Assembly: GCA_963169665.1 (NCBI GenBank)
Contig: CAUJET010000170.1
Location: 1-49,363 of the forward strand
Length of the DNA: 49,363 bases
Source of the DNA: Actinomycetota bacterium
GTDB taxonomy: Bacteria > Actinomycetota > Acidimicrobiia > Acidimicrobiales > Ilumatobacteraceae
Direction of reading: 5' to 3'
The position numbers and the translations under genes were made by a program. Numbering within the stretch: position 1 is the stretch's first letter; each line of letters starts with the position of its first letter. The notes under the pieces are model-generated. The model searched no databases. It was not told where the DNA came from and worked only from the letters and a program-made list of their open reading frames with translations. Positions 34,752-43,049 of this stretch are shown here, in pieces.

Positions 34752-35130
34752 TGATCAGTACTCCTGATTCTTCCGTTGCGGTGGGTCCGGTCGGCTGGCC
34801 GAACAGCGGACTCGGGAACGACTCGACACATCCGAGGTTGATCACGCCGCGGGTCATCCACATGTGCATTGTCACGGGGCTCACCTGGCCGGAACCTCCG
34901 CCAGATGGCCGACCTCGTCGACAAGGCCGGCCGACGCGATCCCACGAACAAGTGGCACCTGCTGACGAGCCCAGGCGCCCACCGCCGAGTTCGAGCCGCG
35001 ACCTGCACAGGGCCCGACGCGGCCGGCACATGTACGTGTGCCACGAACGCACACGTTCGGCCGCCGCCCACCGGACGGGCAACGTCGACGGCACTCGACA
35101 CGCCCGAATCCGGTTGCTGTCGCCTCGAGA
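34752..35130. other. Intergenic region with regulatory motif and a short palindrome
   Basis: This 379-bp gap lies between two minus-strand genes. It holds segment A motif copy c (34891-34912) and a palindrome GGCACA-TGTACG-TGTGCC (35025-35042). I see no recognisable gene; open frames crossing it lack family features. Confidence 0.5.
34891..34912 (-). promoter_or_regulatory. Segment A motif, copy c
   Basis: Read towards the gene at 34751 it is TCGGCCATCTGG-CGGAGGTTCC, the exact consensus. It lies 139 bp before the start codon, further than the other copies. Confidence 0.7.
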
Positions 35131-35928
35131 TCACGTCACATCGATGAACTCAACCATGCCTTGGACGAAGTGGGGCGGTCCATCGCCCTCGAACTCGTTG
35201 CCCGCGGTCGAGCCGATCGGGATCGGGCAGAAGAGGATGTACTGACCTGGCGTCAGATCGAGCAGCAGGTAGTCACGGTCGCCGGGTGCGAGGAAGAGCC
35301 CGGAGACTCGCTCGAAGCGCTCCCCGAACGCTGCCTCGGGATCAGCAGCCCGACCCACCTCTGCGAAGACCTCCTCAGCGGTACCGGTCTCTCCCGCACG
35401 GAGGCGAGCGACCTCGGCGAGGTGGATCTCCTCGCCCTCGTTGACGATCTCCAAGCTGTAGCGGCCGGAGCCCGTCGGGAGCTCGGCATCGAAGCTGAAG
35501 TCAGCGGCCACCACATCGACCGTCTCGAATCCGCACTCGGCCACGTCGAACGCATGGGCCGCCTCGTCAGCGGCGACCATCTCGGGCGTCTCCATGGCGG
35601 CGAAATCCCCCGTCCGAAGCACCTCGTCGAAAGCCTCTGCGAAAATGGTCGCCTCGTCGGCGAGCATGCCTGGAGCGAGGGACACCACCTCATCGACGAG
35701 CGGCCTCAGGTCTGCGAGGGCCTCGGTGTCGGGCTCGTCGAGGAGCCCGAAGGCCTGGTCGAGGACGAGGGTTGCATTGCAGTACCCGTCCAGGTCGTCG
35801 GACCTGTTGGTGGCCGCTGATGTGGCGGGAGGGGCGCTGGTGACGGGTCCGTCGTCGCTGCAGCCAGCACCGGTCAGCGCGACGAGGAGCGCTGCGCTGA
35901 GGACGAGACGGGAAGTGTTGCGGTTCAT
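35131..35928 (-). CDS. Lipoprotein with C-terminal cupredoxin-like domain
   Basis: The protein is 265 residues from ATG 35928. Signal peptide and lipobox LTGAGC give Cys23. Residues 45-130 are a helical domain with Cys50 and Cys132 (DGYCNATLVLDQAFGLLDEPDTEALADLRPLVDEVV...). Residues 136-265 look like a cupredoxin: VDVVAADFSFDAELPTGSGRYSLEIVNEGEEIHL, LTPGQYILFCPIPI, PPHFVQGMVEF. A full potential type-1 copper ligand set is visible: His169, Cys234, His253 and Met258, although the Cys-to-His spacing (19) is longer than in plastocyanin. Membrane-anchored electron transfer or copper/redox sensing is possible. Motif copy d lies 28 bp upstream. Confidence 0.72.
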   Translation of the reverse strand: MNRNTSRLVLSAALLVALTGAGCSDDGPVTSAPPATSAATNRSDDLDGYCNATLVLDQAFGLLDEPDTEALADLRPLVDEVVSLAPGMLADEATIFAEAFDEVLRTGDFAAMETPEMVAADEAAHAFDVAECGFETVDVVAADFSFDAELPTGSGRYSLEIVNEGEEIHLAEVARLRAGETGTAEEVFAEVGRAADPEAAFGERFERVSGLFLAPGDRDYLLLDLTPGQYILFCPIPIGSTAGNEFEGDGPPHFVQGMVEFIDVT

Positions 35929-35956
35929 GAGTCCACCATCGCTGACCACCAGCGAC

Positions 35957-35978
35957 GGAACCTCCCCCACCTGGCCGA
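35957..35978 (-). promoter_or_regulatory. Segment A motif, copy d
   Basis: Read towards the gene at 35928 it is TCGGCCAGGTGG-GGGAGGTTCC, 28 bp before the start codon, the same distance as copy b. It differs from copy c at three positions. Confidence 0.68.
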
Positions 35979-36072
35979 ACTGCGACCGGCACCGCTCACG
36001 GGCCGCGCAAACGCCGTCATCTTCACGCGCCATCACCTCGTCGCCACCACGACGGTGGCCAAGCGTCAGACG

Positions 36073-36113
36073 TGGAGCTGAGGAGAAGTGAACCCCTGAC
36101 CTCTTCCATGCCA
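36073..36113 (-). repeat. tRNA-Ala(GGC)-like 3' fragment, site 2 (degenerate att)
   Basis: On the minus strand: TGGCATGGAAGAGGTCAGGG, then the T arm (GGGGTTCACTTCTCC, with T-stem mismatches), then TCAGCTCCA. It matches site 3 closely up to the anticodon loop, where homology to a tRNA ends. The T-arm mismatches show it cannot be a working tRNA. Confidence 0.75.
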
Positions 36114-36131
36114 CTCTCCGGCACCCCGTCC

Positions 36132-36178
36132 GTGGACGTTCGTGGACGTCCGCAACACCCTCTGAGCTGGCTGTACGT
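36132..36178. repeat. ACGTTCG-N3 direct repeats, site 2
   Basis: GTGG-ACGTTCG-TGG-ACGTCCG-CAAC is followed by GAGCTGG-CTGTACGTACGTGGATGTTC. Site 3 has ACGTCCG, then GAGCTGG-GTGTTCGTTCGCTGACGTTC, so the homology covers the repeats and the spacer between the two repeat groups. Confidence 0.6.
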
Positions 36179-36252
36179 ACGTGGATGTTCAGTCGCTACT
36201 ACTCGCCTCACTACTCGCTTGCGAGCAGCGGACTGTGGCGAGGCCGAGGTGG

Positions 36253-37431
36253 CTAGTCGGTGCTGCCGAGGATGTGGATGGCGATGGCGGCGTTGTCGAG
36301 CTCGACGAAGCCGCCCGCGTTCTGGGTGAGGGCGAGGCGTGCGCCGTCGATCTGGCGAGGGCCGGCCTGGCCCCGGAGCTGGACGACCGCTTCGTGGATC
36401 TGGCCGAGTCCGGTCGCGCCGATGGGGTGACCCCGCGCGACCAGTCCCCCACTGGGGTTCACCGGGATTCGGCCGCCGAGCGACGTGGCGCGCTCGGCAA
36501 CGAGCTTCGGACCGTCACCGGGCGCTGCGAGGCCCAGGTCCTCGTACTCCCACACCTCGGCAGGCGCGACCGCGTCGTGGAGTTCGACCAACGACAGGTC
36601 GGCCGGACCGATGCCTGCCGTCTCGTAGGCGCGACGTGACGCCTTCACGACCGCGTTGCCGTCGACGCTCGGATCGGCGGACCCCGAGGAGATCACCGAC
36701 GCTAGCACTTCGACGGGTCGGCCCGTACAGCGAGCCAGCACGTCCTCGCAGACGATCACCGCCGCTGCGGCACCGTCGCTGAACGGCGAGCACATCAGCA
36801 ACGTGAGCGGGTCGATGATCGACCTGCTCGCCAGCACGGCAACGGCATCGAGCTCGGCGCCGAACTGGGCGAGCTCGTTGGCGGCGCCGTGTCGGTAGTT
36901 CTTGGCGGCGACCTCGGCGAACACCCGGCTGGTGCATCCTGTCCGCTCCATGTAGTTCCGTGCGAGGGAGGCGTACAGCTCCATGAACGCGGAACGGCCG
37001 GTCGGTGCGTCGCCCTCGGCGTACGTCTCGACGTCGAGGCCGCGCCCGATGGCCCGTGCGACGTCCGCCTTCGGTGCGCTGGTCATCACTTCGCAGCCGA
37101 CCGCCAGGCTCACGTCGACGGCACCGGACGCCACCGACATCCAGGCGAGGTGGAGTGCGCTCGACGCAGATGCGCAGGCGTTCTCGACGTTGATCACCGG
37201 GATGTCGGCGATGCCGAGCGAGCGCAGGGCCACCTGGCCGGCGATCATCTCCTGATGGGTGGTCGACGCGCCGAGCGCGTTCGCGACGAACGCACTCTCC
37301 ACCGCCGTGGCACTCAGCCCTGCGTCATCGAGTGCGGCGCGAGCGGCGGTGACCGCCAACTGCTTGTACGACTGGTCCGGGTGCTTCCCGAATCGGGTCA
37401 TGCCGACGCCGACGATGAACACCCGTCGCAT
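36253..37431 (-). CDS. Thiolase family protein (SCP-x type)
   Basis: The protein is 392 residues. It has the thiolase fold with acyl-accepting Cys86 (VENACASASSALHLA), His285 (ELHDAVAPAEV) and His335 (ARGHPIGATG). The HDAVAPAEV and late active-site Cys absence are typical of SCP-x-like thiolases that act on branched, sterol side-chain or unusual acyl-CoAs. Last gene of the operon, 14 bp after the esterase. ATG 37431 (MRRVFIVGVGMTRFGKHPDQ) is the family start. It would carry out the final thiolytic cleavage of the imported compound's acyl-CoA. Confidence 0.9.
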   Translation of the reverse strand: MRRVFIVGVGMTRFGKHPDQSYKQLAVTAARAALDDAGLSATAVESAFVANALGASTTHQEMIAGQVALRSLGIADIPVINVENACASASSALHLAWMSVASGAVDVSLAVGCEVMTSAPKADVARAIGRGLDVETYAEGDAPTGRSAFMELYASLARNYMERTGCTSRVFAEVAAKNYRHGAANELAQFGAELDAVAVLASRSIIDPLTLLMCSPFSDGAAAAVIVCEDVLARCTGRPVEVLASVISSGSADPSVDGNAVVKASRRAYETAGIGPADLSLVELHDAVAPAEVWEYEDLGLAAPGDGPKLVAERATSLGGRIPVNPSGGLVARGHPIGATGLGQIHEAVVQLRGQAGPRQIDGARLALTQNAGGFVELDNAAIAIHILGSTD

Positions 37432-37445
37432 GCGGTGTGTCCCGC

Positions 37446-38987
37446 TCAGCCAGCGGCCAGCGCGGTGAACACGCGGGTCCACAGGTCGCGCTCTCGACCC
37501 ACCGGATCGCCCACGACTGCGGACGTCCCGGCATCCAGCAGCATCGTCGCCCTCGTCGACGTGTCGTACGCCGTCCACCCGGGCAGGTGGACCGATGCAG
37601 GCCGGCCGTCGGCGATGAAGCCGCGCCACGCGTCGTGGACCGATGTCGCGAGCTCACTGTCGACGTCACCGGACAGCCGGCGCACCGTCGGGTCGTCGGG
37701 ATCGGCGAACACGTAGCCGAGCTCGGCCCCATGGATCGCGCCGATGTCACGGCCGTCGAGCACCGTCGGCCGATCGAAGCGGTACAGGTATGCCGGAGCG
37801 TGCATCGATGCGAGCTCGACGATGGCGAGCGTGGCCTGGCCGAAGGCCGCGTCGGAGTTGATCGCCCCGGTCAGTCGGAAGTCGGACAGGTCAGGCCGGA
37901 TCGACCGATAGGTGTCGACGATCTCCGACGCGAACGGGCCGAAGCCGGCGGTCACCGAGTCGAGCATGAATGCGCCCACCCCTGCGTCGGGCGCGGTCCC
38001 GCCCATGGCGTGGTCGAGGTGCAGCATCACCTCGTCGCGTGTCCACCCGCCGAGCACGGCGATGCCCGCAGCCGCACCCGACGCGAGCGCGGCCATCGGA
38101 TCGCCCACGATCACGTCACCGTCGATCACCGGCACGAAGGCCATACCGGTGCGACCCGCGAGCCCGAAGCGTTCGAGGTTCACCCGGTCGAAGCTCTCGT
38201 TCGACAGGCGTTGCTGTGCGGCGAGCAGTTCGTCGACCGGCACCCCTGCGAGTGCGTCGATGTCGCGATCCGCAATGCCGAGCACCTCGGCGAGGTAGGT
38301 GGTGACACCGCGTGCGGAGTCGGGGTCGATCGCGAGCGGCGCCGCGGCCGACTGGACGATGGCCCGGGCGAACAGACCACGAGCCCGCGGGGATCCCATC
38401 AGGAGCGCGACGCTCATCGCTCCGGCGGAGTGACCGGCGAGGGTGACCCGCGCGGGGTCGCCACCGAACAGGTGGATGTGTTCCTGCACCCAGGTGAGCG
38501 CAGCGATCTGATCGTGGAGACCGAGGTTGGCCGTAGTGCCTTGCTGAGGGTCGTCGACGTAGGCGAAGCCCTCGACGCCGAGACGATGGTTGACGGTCAC
38601 CTCGACGATGCCGTCACGGGCGAACGCGCCGCCCTGATAGGTCGGGTCGCTCCCGGCGCCGACGGCGAACCCGCCGCCGTGGATCCACACGAGCACCGGG
38701 AGGCCGGCAGCACCGAGCTCGGGCGCACGCACGTTGAGGGTGAGTGCACCTGCGCTCGACGCCACCTTGGTGCTGTAGACGGCGCCCACCGCACCGAAGC
38801 ACGGTAGCTGCGGCAGCGAGGGCCCGAGCTGCGAAGCGTCGACCTCACCGGCCAGGCGTCGCAGGCGCGGCCGCCGGAATCGATCGGCACCGAGCGCCGG
38901 GTCGGCGTAGGCGATGCCACCGAAGCGGTGCGTGCCACGGTCGGGCACTCCCCGGACGGTGCCACCGTCGAACGAGAACGTGGTCAT
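37446..38987 (-). CDS. Carboxylesterase type B
   Basis: The 513-residue alpha/beta hydrolase has oxyanion-hole HGGG at 103-106, nucleophile Ser187 in GHSAGAMS and catalytic His419 in AIHGAELGYVF. FRYAxxP-like N terminus is represented by RFGGIAYADPALGADRFRRP. No signal peptide is visible, so it acts in the cytosol on imported esters. Its ATG overlaps the ligase stop (ATGA). In this operon it likely frees an acid that the ligase then activates. Confidence 0.9.
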   Translation of the reverse strand: MTTFSFDGGTVRGVPDRGTHRFGGIAYADPALGADRFRRPRLRRLAGEVDASQLGPSLPQLPCFGAVGAVYSTKVASSAGALTLNVRAPELGAAGLPVLVWIHGGGFAVGAGSDPTYQGGAFARDGIVEVTVNHRLGVEGFAYVDDPQQGTTANLGLHDQIAALTWVQEHIHLFGGDPARVTLAGHSAGAMSVALLMGSPRARGLFARAIVQSAAAPLAIDPDSARGVTTYLAEVLGIADRDIDALAGVPVDELLAAQQRLSNESFDRVNLERFGLAGRTGMAFVPVIDGDVIVGDPMAALASGAAAGIAVLGGWTRDEVMLHLDHAMGGTAPDAGVGAFMLDSVTAGFGPFASEIVDTYRSIRPDLSDFRLTGAINSDAAFGQATLAIVELASMHAPAYLYRFDRPTVLDGRDIGAIHGAELGYVFADPDDPTVRRLSGDVDSELATSVHDAWRGFIADGRPASVHLPGWTAYDTSTRATMLLDAGTSAVVGDPVGRERDLWTRVFTALAAG

Positions 38988-40510
38988 CGGTCGTCTCCTC
39001 CTGATCTCAGGACGTGCTTGCGGATCTTGCCCACCGAGGTGCGTGGGAGCCGGTCGACGAACTCGACGTGGCTCGGCACCTTGAAGCGCACCATGCGTTC
39101 CCGACAGAACTCGACGATGTCCGCCTCGGTGGCGGTGACACCGTCGTGCAGCACGACGAACATCTTGATCGCTTCGTCGCGGATGTCGTCGGGCACACCG
39201 ATGGCCGCGCTCTCGAACACCGCCGGGTGCTCGTTGACGACACGCTCGACCTCGGCGGCCGCCACGTTCTCGCCCGAACGCTTGATCATGTCCTTCTCGC
39301 GATCGAAGAAGGCGAGGGCCCCCGTCGACTCGACCCTGACCATGTCGCCGGTGTGCAGCCAGCTCTCGCGCATCGCCGCATCCGTCGCTGCCGGGTCGTC
39401 GAGGTAGCCGGCCATCAGCGTCACGCCGGGCACTCCGCTGACGAGCAGTTCGCCGACCTCGCCGATGCCGACGTCGTCACCGTTCGCGTCGACCACTCGC
39501 ACCGCGGTGCCGGTCGGTCGACCGATCGTCATGTCGTCGCGACGGCGGTACAGCGGGTTGGCGACGGGCGGCGCGATCGTCTCGGTCATGCCATACCACT
39601 GGACGAGCGGGCAGCCGAATCGGCGCTCGAACTCGTCGAGCTGATCGGCGGTCAGGTTCTGCGCGAACCAGGTGACCCGCAGGGAGTCGGGCGCCTCAGC
39701 CGGATCGAACGGTTGGGCGAGGATCATCCGGATCGGCGCCGCGAAGAGGCTCCCGAGCGTCGCCGCGTGCCGCTTCGCCTGGGCACCCCAACCGGACGCC
39801 GAGAACCGGTGCATCACCGCGATCGACGCGCCAGACACCAGCGCCGACATCGTCGAGTAGTACTGGGCGTTGGCGTGGAACAGCGGCAGCACGACCAGCC
39901 ACCGGTCGGTCGGCCCCATGCGCACGTGTGCAGCGATGGCCTCGCCGGCGACGAGGTAGTTCGCGTGCGTCACCACCACACCTTTGGGTCGGCTCGTGGT
40001 GCCCGAGGTGTACAGCACGGCGAGCGGCGTACGTGGGTCGAGGGCAACCGGAACGACCGTCGACGGGGAGACGCACCGCGAGTCGAAGTCGGCGCCGAGC
40101 GACACCACCGGTGCAGCGGTCGCCGAGCGCACGTCATCGGCTCGGTCGGCGTCGGCGACCACCGCCGTGCACTTCGAGTGTTCGAGCATGAACGCCAGTT
40201 CGTGCACCGTGCTCTGCGGGTTCATCGGCACCATCACCGCACCGATCAACGCCGCGCCGAACCAGCAGGCGAAGAACTCAGGCCGGTTGCCGATCACCAT
40301 GCCGAACCGGTCACCCCGGCCGACGTGCAGGCTCTCGAGCACGGCGGCGCCGCGGTGGGCGAGATCGAGGGTCGCCGCGTAGCTGTAGGTCGTGACGGTG
40401 CCGGCCTCGTCCTCGTGCACGAGGAACGGTGCGTCCGGTGCGTCGGCGGCCCACTCGACCAGCAGCGTCCCGACGGTGTGGGTGCCGAGCGGGAGCATCG
40501 GTGCGCTCAC
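38984..40510 (-). CDS. Acyl-CoA synthetase (AMP-forming, ANL superfamily)
   Basis: The protein is 508 residues. ATP-binding P-loop LYTSGTTSRPKGV, the adenine motif VQWYGMTET, ribose Asp in LHTGDMVRV and the hinge/C-terminal block DREKDMIKRSGENVAAAEVERVV, with the catalytic Lys in PRTSVGKIRKHVL. It activates a carboxylic acid to its CoA ester. It resembles crotonobetaine/carnitine or long-chain type ligases more than aromatic ones, but the substrate cannot be fixed. Overlaps neighbours at both ends by 4 bp (ATGA). Confidence 0.9.
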   Translation of the reverse strand: MSAPMLPLGTHTVGTLLVEWAADAPDAPFLVHEDEAGTVTTYSYAATLDLAHRGAAVLESLHVGRGDRFGMVIGNRPEFFACWFGAALIGAVMVPMNPQSTVHELAFMLEHSKCTAVVADADRADDVRSATAAPVVSLGADFDSRCVSPSTVVPVALDPRTPLAVLYTSGTTSRPKGVVVTHANYLVAGEAIAAHVRMGPTDRWLVVLPLFHANAQYYSTMSALVSGASIAVMHRFSASGWGAQAKRHAATLGSLFAAPIRMILAQPFDPAEAPDSLRVTWFAQNLTADQLDEFERRFGCPLVQWYGMTETIAPPVANPLYRRRDDMTIGRPTGTAVRVVDANGDDVGIGEVGELLVSGVPGVTLMAGYLDDPAATDAAMRESWLHTGDMVRVESTGALAFFDREKDMIKRSGENVAAAEVERVVNEHPAVFESAAIGVPDDIRDEAIKMFVVLHDGVTATEADIVEFCRERMVRFKVPSHVEFVDRLPRTSVGKIRKHVLRSGGDDR

Positions 40511-41493
40511 GTCGCGCCCGCACGTTCCCGGCCGAGCGACGACGAGATCGCGACGGCCACCACGAGCGACGCACCGAAGAAGACGTCGTTGATCCAGTAC
40601 GGCACACCCCAGAGCGTCAGCCCGTTCACGCCGAAGCCGAGCAGCATGATCGCGACGAGCGTGCCGACCACGTTGTACCTGCCGGGTCGGATGGCGGTGG
40701 CGCCGAGCGCAGCTGCGGCGAGCGCCTGCAGCATGTAGTTCGCGCCCGAGCGAGGGTCGCCCGTGCCGTTGCGGGCCACCAGCAGCGCCCCGCCCACCGA
40801 TGCGAAGAACGCCGATACGACGAAGCTGCGGCGCACCGCACGATCGACGTCGATGCCGACGAGGCGCGCCGATTCGGGGTTCGATCCGATGAAGTGCAGA
40901 TGACGGCCGAACGGCACCTGCGTCAGCAGGTACCAGACGGCGACCGCGACGACCGCGAGCACGAACGTCACGTTGGGGATGCCAGCCTGCTCACCGGAAC
41001 CGAATCGGACGAAGCTCTTCGAGATGCCGTTCGAGATCGTCTGGCCCTCGGTGTAGGCCTGGATGAGACCGGCGACGAAGGTGGCCATGCCGAGCGTGGC
41101 GATCAGCGCGTTCACACGGAACCGGGTGACGACGATGCCGTTCACGACCCCGACCATCGTGCCGATCGCGATGCCGACGACGAGCGCGACCACGAGCGGG
41201 AGATCGAATCTCGACATGGCCGCCGCGATCGCGATCTGCGAGAGGCTCGCGATCGCGCCGACGGAGAGGTCGAAGTTGCGGCACACCAACGGCGCGAGCG
41301 ATCCGAGTGCGAGCACGCCCAGCACCGATTGGTTGGCCAACACCGACGACAGGTTGGCGTGCGACGCGAACAGGTCGGAGGTCTCCGGTGCGATCGCGAA
41401 GAACACGAACATGAGGACGAAGATGATCACGAGCGCGTAGGGCTCGAGGGTCGGACCGAGCCGGGTCCGCGCGGGGACGGCCGTCGAGGTCAT
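40507..41493 (-). CDS. RbsC-family ABC transporter permease
   Basis: The permease is 328 residues with about eight to ten membrane helices. Family blocks are LGSLAPLVCRNFDLSVGAIASLSQ near 70, VVNGIVVTRFRVNALIATLGMATFVAGL near 120 and FGRHLHFIGSNPESARLVGIDVDRAV, the cytoplasmic EAA-like loop near 210. ATG 41493 overlaps the ATPase stop (ATGA). Like other members it would form a homodimer, consistent with only one permease gene in the operon. Confidence 0.9.
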   Translation of the reverse strand: MTSTAVPARTRLGPTLEPYALVIIFVLMFVFFAIAPETSDLFASHANLSSVLANQSVLGVLALGSLAPLVCRNFDLSVGAIASLSQIAIAAAMSRFDLPLVVALVVGIAIGTMVGVVNGIVVTRFRVNALIATLGMATFVAGLIQAYTEGQTISNGISKSFVRFGSGEQAGIPNVTFVLAVVAVAVWYLLTQVPFGRHLHFIGSNPESARLVGIDVDRAVRRSFVVSAFFASVGGALLVARNGTGDPRSGANYMLQALAAAALGATAIRPGRYNVVGTLVAIMLLGFGVNGLTLWGVPYWINDVFFGASLVVAVAISSSLGRERAGAT

Positions 41494-43049
41494 GCTGCCT
41501 CCAGTGGGGCGAAGGAGAGCTCGGTCAGCCGAGCCGGGGTGAGTTCGTGTCGGGCGAGTTCGGCCACCTGCCGACCGGATCGCATCACGATCACCCGGTC
41601 GCACAGCAGGCACAGCTCGTCGAAGTCGGACGAGACCACGAGCGCTGCCGTGCCGAGCTCGACGGCCTGTTCGACGATCCGGTGGATCTCCGCCCGCGCC
41701 CCGACGTCGACACCTTGCGACGGTTCGTCGAGCAGCAGGAGCGTCGGGCGGCGTTCGAGCCAGCGGGCGAGCACGACCTTCTGGCGGTTGCCGCCGGAGA
41801 GCGTCGACATCGTCTGCCGCTCGCTCCGGGTGCGGATGCCGAACTCGCGGATGAGGCGCGTCGCATCGGCGTGTTCGGCGGCGTGGTCGAGTCGACCGCG
41901 CCGGAGGTAGCGACGGACACCGACGGCGAGCAGGTTCGAGCCCACGTCGAGATCGCCGAAGGCCGCATCGCGATCACGGTCCTCCGGCACGTAGGCGACG
42001 CCGGCGGCGATCGCCGACGGGATGCCGCCCGCTCCGAGATCGGTGCCGTTCACGTGGACCTGACCCCGGGTCGGAGCGGTGACACCGGCGATCATCTTGA
42101 CGACCTGCGAGCGGCCGGAGCCACGCATGCCGGCGATGCCGACCACTTCTCCCCTGCCGACCCGCAACGACAGGTCGTGCACCGAGCCACCGCTCAACCC
42201 GGTCACCACCAGACCGTGGTCCGATGCGGTCGCCGGCTCGAACACCGGCCTCGCCCATCGCTCGGGGATGTCGGAGCCGACGATCAGCGCGACGAGATCG
42301 CGGTACTCCAAGCCCTCACGTTCGCGGGTGACCACGTGGCGACCGTCGCGCAGCACGGTCACGTCGTCGGCCACGTCGAGCACCTCGGACAGGTGATGCG
42401 TGATCAGCACGATCGCGTGCCCGTCGGCTGCGTAGCGACGGAGCATCTCGCGCAGGAAAGCGGACTCGTGCTCGGGCAAGGAGGCGGTCGGCTCGTCGAG
42501 GACCAGCACACCGTTACGCGACGAGGGTCCCTGGTCGTACAGGGCACGGGCGATCGCGAGCATCGTCCGTGCAGCGGGGCGCAACGATCCCGTCGGCGCT
42601 GCCGGGTCGACGTCGAGCCCGAAGCGTTGGAGCAACGCTCGCACCGACGTGTCGAGCGCGGCCCGGTCGATCTTGCCGCCGGGCCCGGTCGGATAGCCGG
42701 TCACCACCGCGACGTTGTCGGCGACGCTCATGTCGTCGAAGACGCCGATGTCCTGGTGCACGAAGCGGAGCCCCGCATCTCGTGCCCAGGAGGGCGTCAG
42801 CTCGGAGGCGGCGACCGTGCGGTCACCGATGGTGACCGTGCCGCGGGCGTCGCGGTTGACGACGCCGGCCAACAACTTCACCAGGGTCGACTTCCCCGAG
42901 CCGTTGCCGCCCACCAGGCAGTGGACGGTGCCACGCCGGATCTCCAGCGTGACACCGTCGAGTGCCGCGACACCGGCGTACGACTTCCCGAGGCCGGCGA
43001 GCGCCAGCCCAGGACGTGCGAGACCGGAAGGCTCGGTCACCTCAGCCAA
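41490..43049 (-). CDS. RbsA-type ABC transporter ATPase (tandem nucleotide-binding domains)
   Basis: The protein is 519 residues with two ABC domains. The first has Walker A VGGNGSGKST at 46-55, a degenerate signature LRPAARTMLAIARAL and Walker B VLVLDEPTASLPEHE. The second has a degenerate Walker A GIAGMRGSGRS, a proper signature LSGGNRQK and LLLLDEPSQGVDVGA. This asymmetry is normal for sugar/AI-2-type importers. Start TTG 43049 overlaps the binding-protein gene by 8 bp; GTG 43040 is an alternative. It powers uptake with the RbsC-like permease. Confidence 0.9.
   Translation of the reverse strand: MAEVTEPSGLARPGLALAGLGKSYAGVAALDGVTLEIRRGTVHCLVGGNGSGKSTLVKLLAGVVNRDARGTVTIGDRTVAASELTPSWARDAGLRFVHQDIGVFDDMSVADNVAVVTGYPTGPGGKIDRAALDTSVRALLQRFGLDVDPAAPTGSLRPAARTMLAIARALYDQGPSSRNGVLVLDEPTASLPEHESAFLREMLRRYAADGHAIVLITHHLSEVLDVADDVTVLRDGRHVVTREREGLEYRDLVALIVGSDIPERWARPVFEPATASDHGLVVTGLSGGSVHDLSLRVGRGEVVGIAGMRGSGRSQVVKMIAGVTAPTRGQVHVNGTDLGAGGIPSAIAAGVAYVPEDRDRDAAFGDLDVGSNLLAVGVRRYLRRGRLDHAAEHADATRLIREFGIRTRSERQTMSTLSGGNRQKVVLARWLERRPTLLLLDEPSQGVDVGARAEIHRIVEQAVELGTAALVVSSDFDELCLLCDRVIVMRSGRQVAELARHELTPARLTELSFAPLEAA

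Larger units (their letters stand above)
28429..36072. mobile_element. Inferred cargo segment A between att-like sites 1 and 2
   Basis: The segment is bounded by two same-orientation copies of the composite site (tRNA-Ala 3' fragment plus ACGTTCG repeats). It holds six or seven genes, its own STAND/LuxR regulator and four copies of a directional 22-bp motif not seen elsewhere in the window. No integrase or transposase remains, so it would be an immobile remnant or depend on the integrase at 48.2 kb. The boundaries are direct observations; mobility is inference. Confidence 0.45.
35929..36252. other. Non-coding junction holding motif copy d and att-like site 2
   Basis: This 324-bp gap separates segment A from segment B. 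It contains the regulatory motif copy d, a CCACC-N4-GGTGG hairpin near 36046, the tRNA-Ala 3' fragment and the ACGTTCG repeats. Confidence 0.65.

Noticed and set aside
35025..35042. Palindrome GGCACA-TGTACG-TGTGCC as a terminator
   Set aside because: Stem of 6 bp with no T-run on either side; could be an operator but has no second copy to support it.
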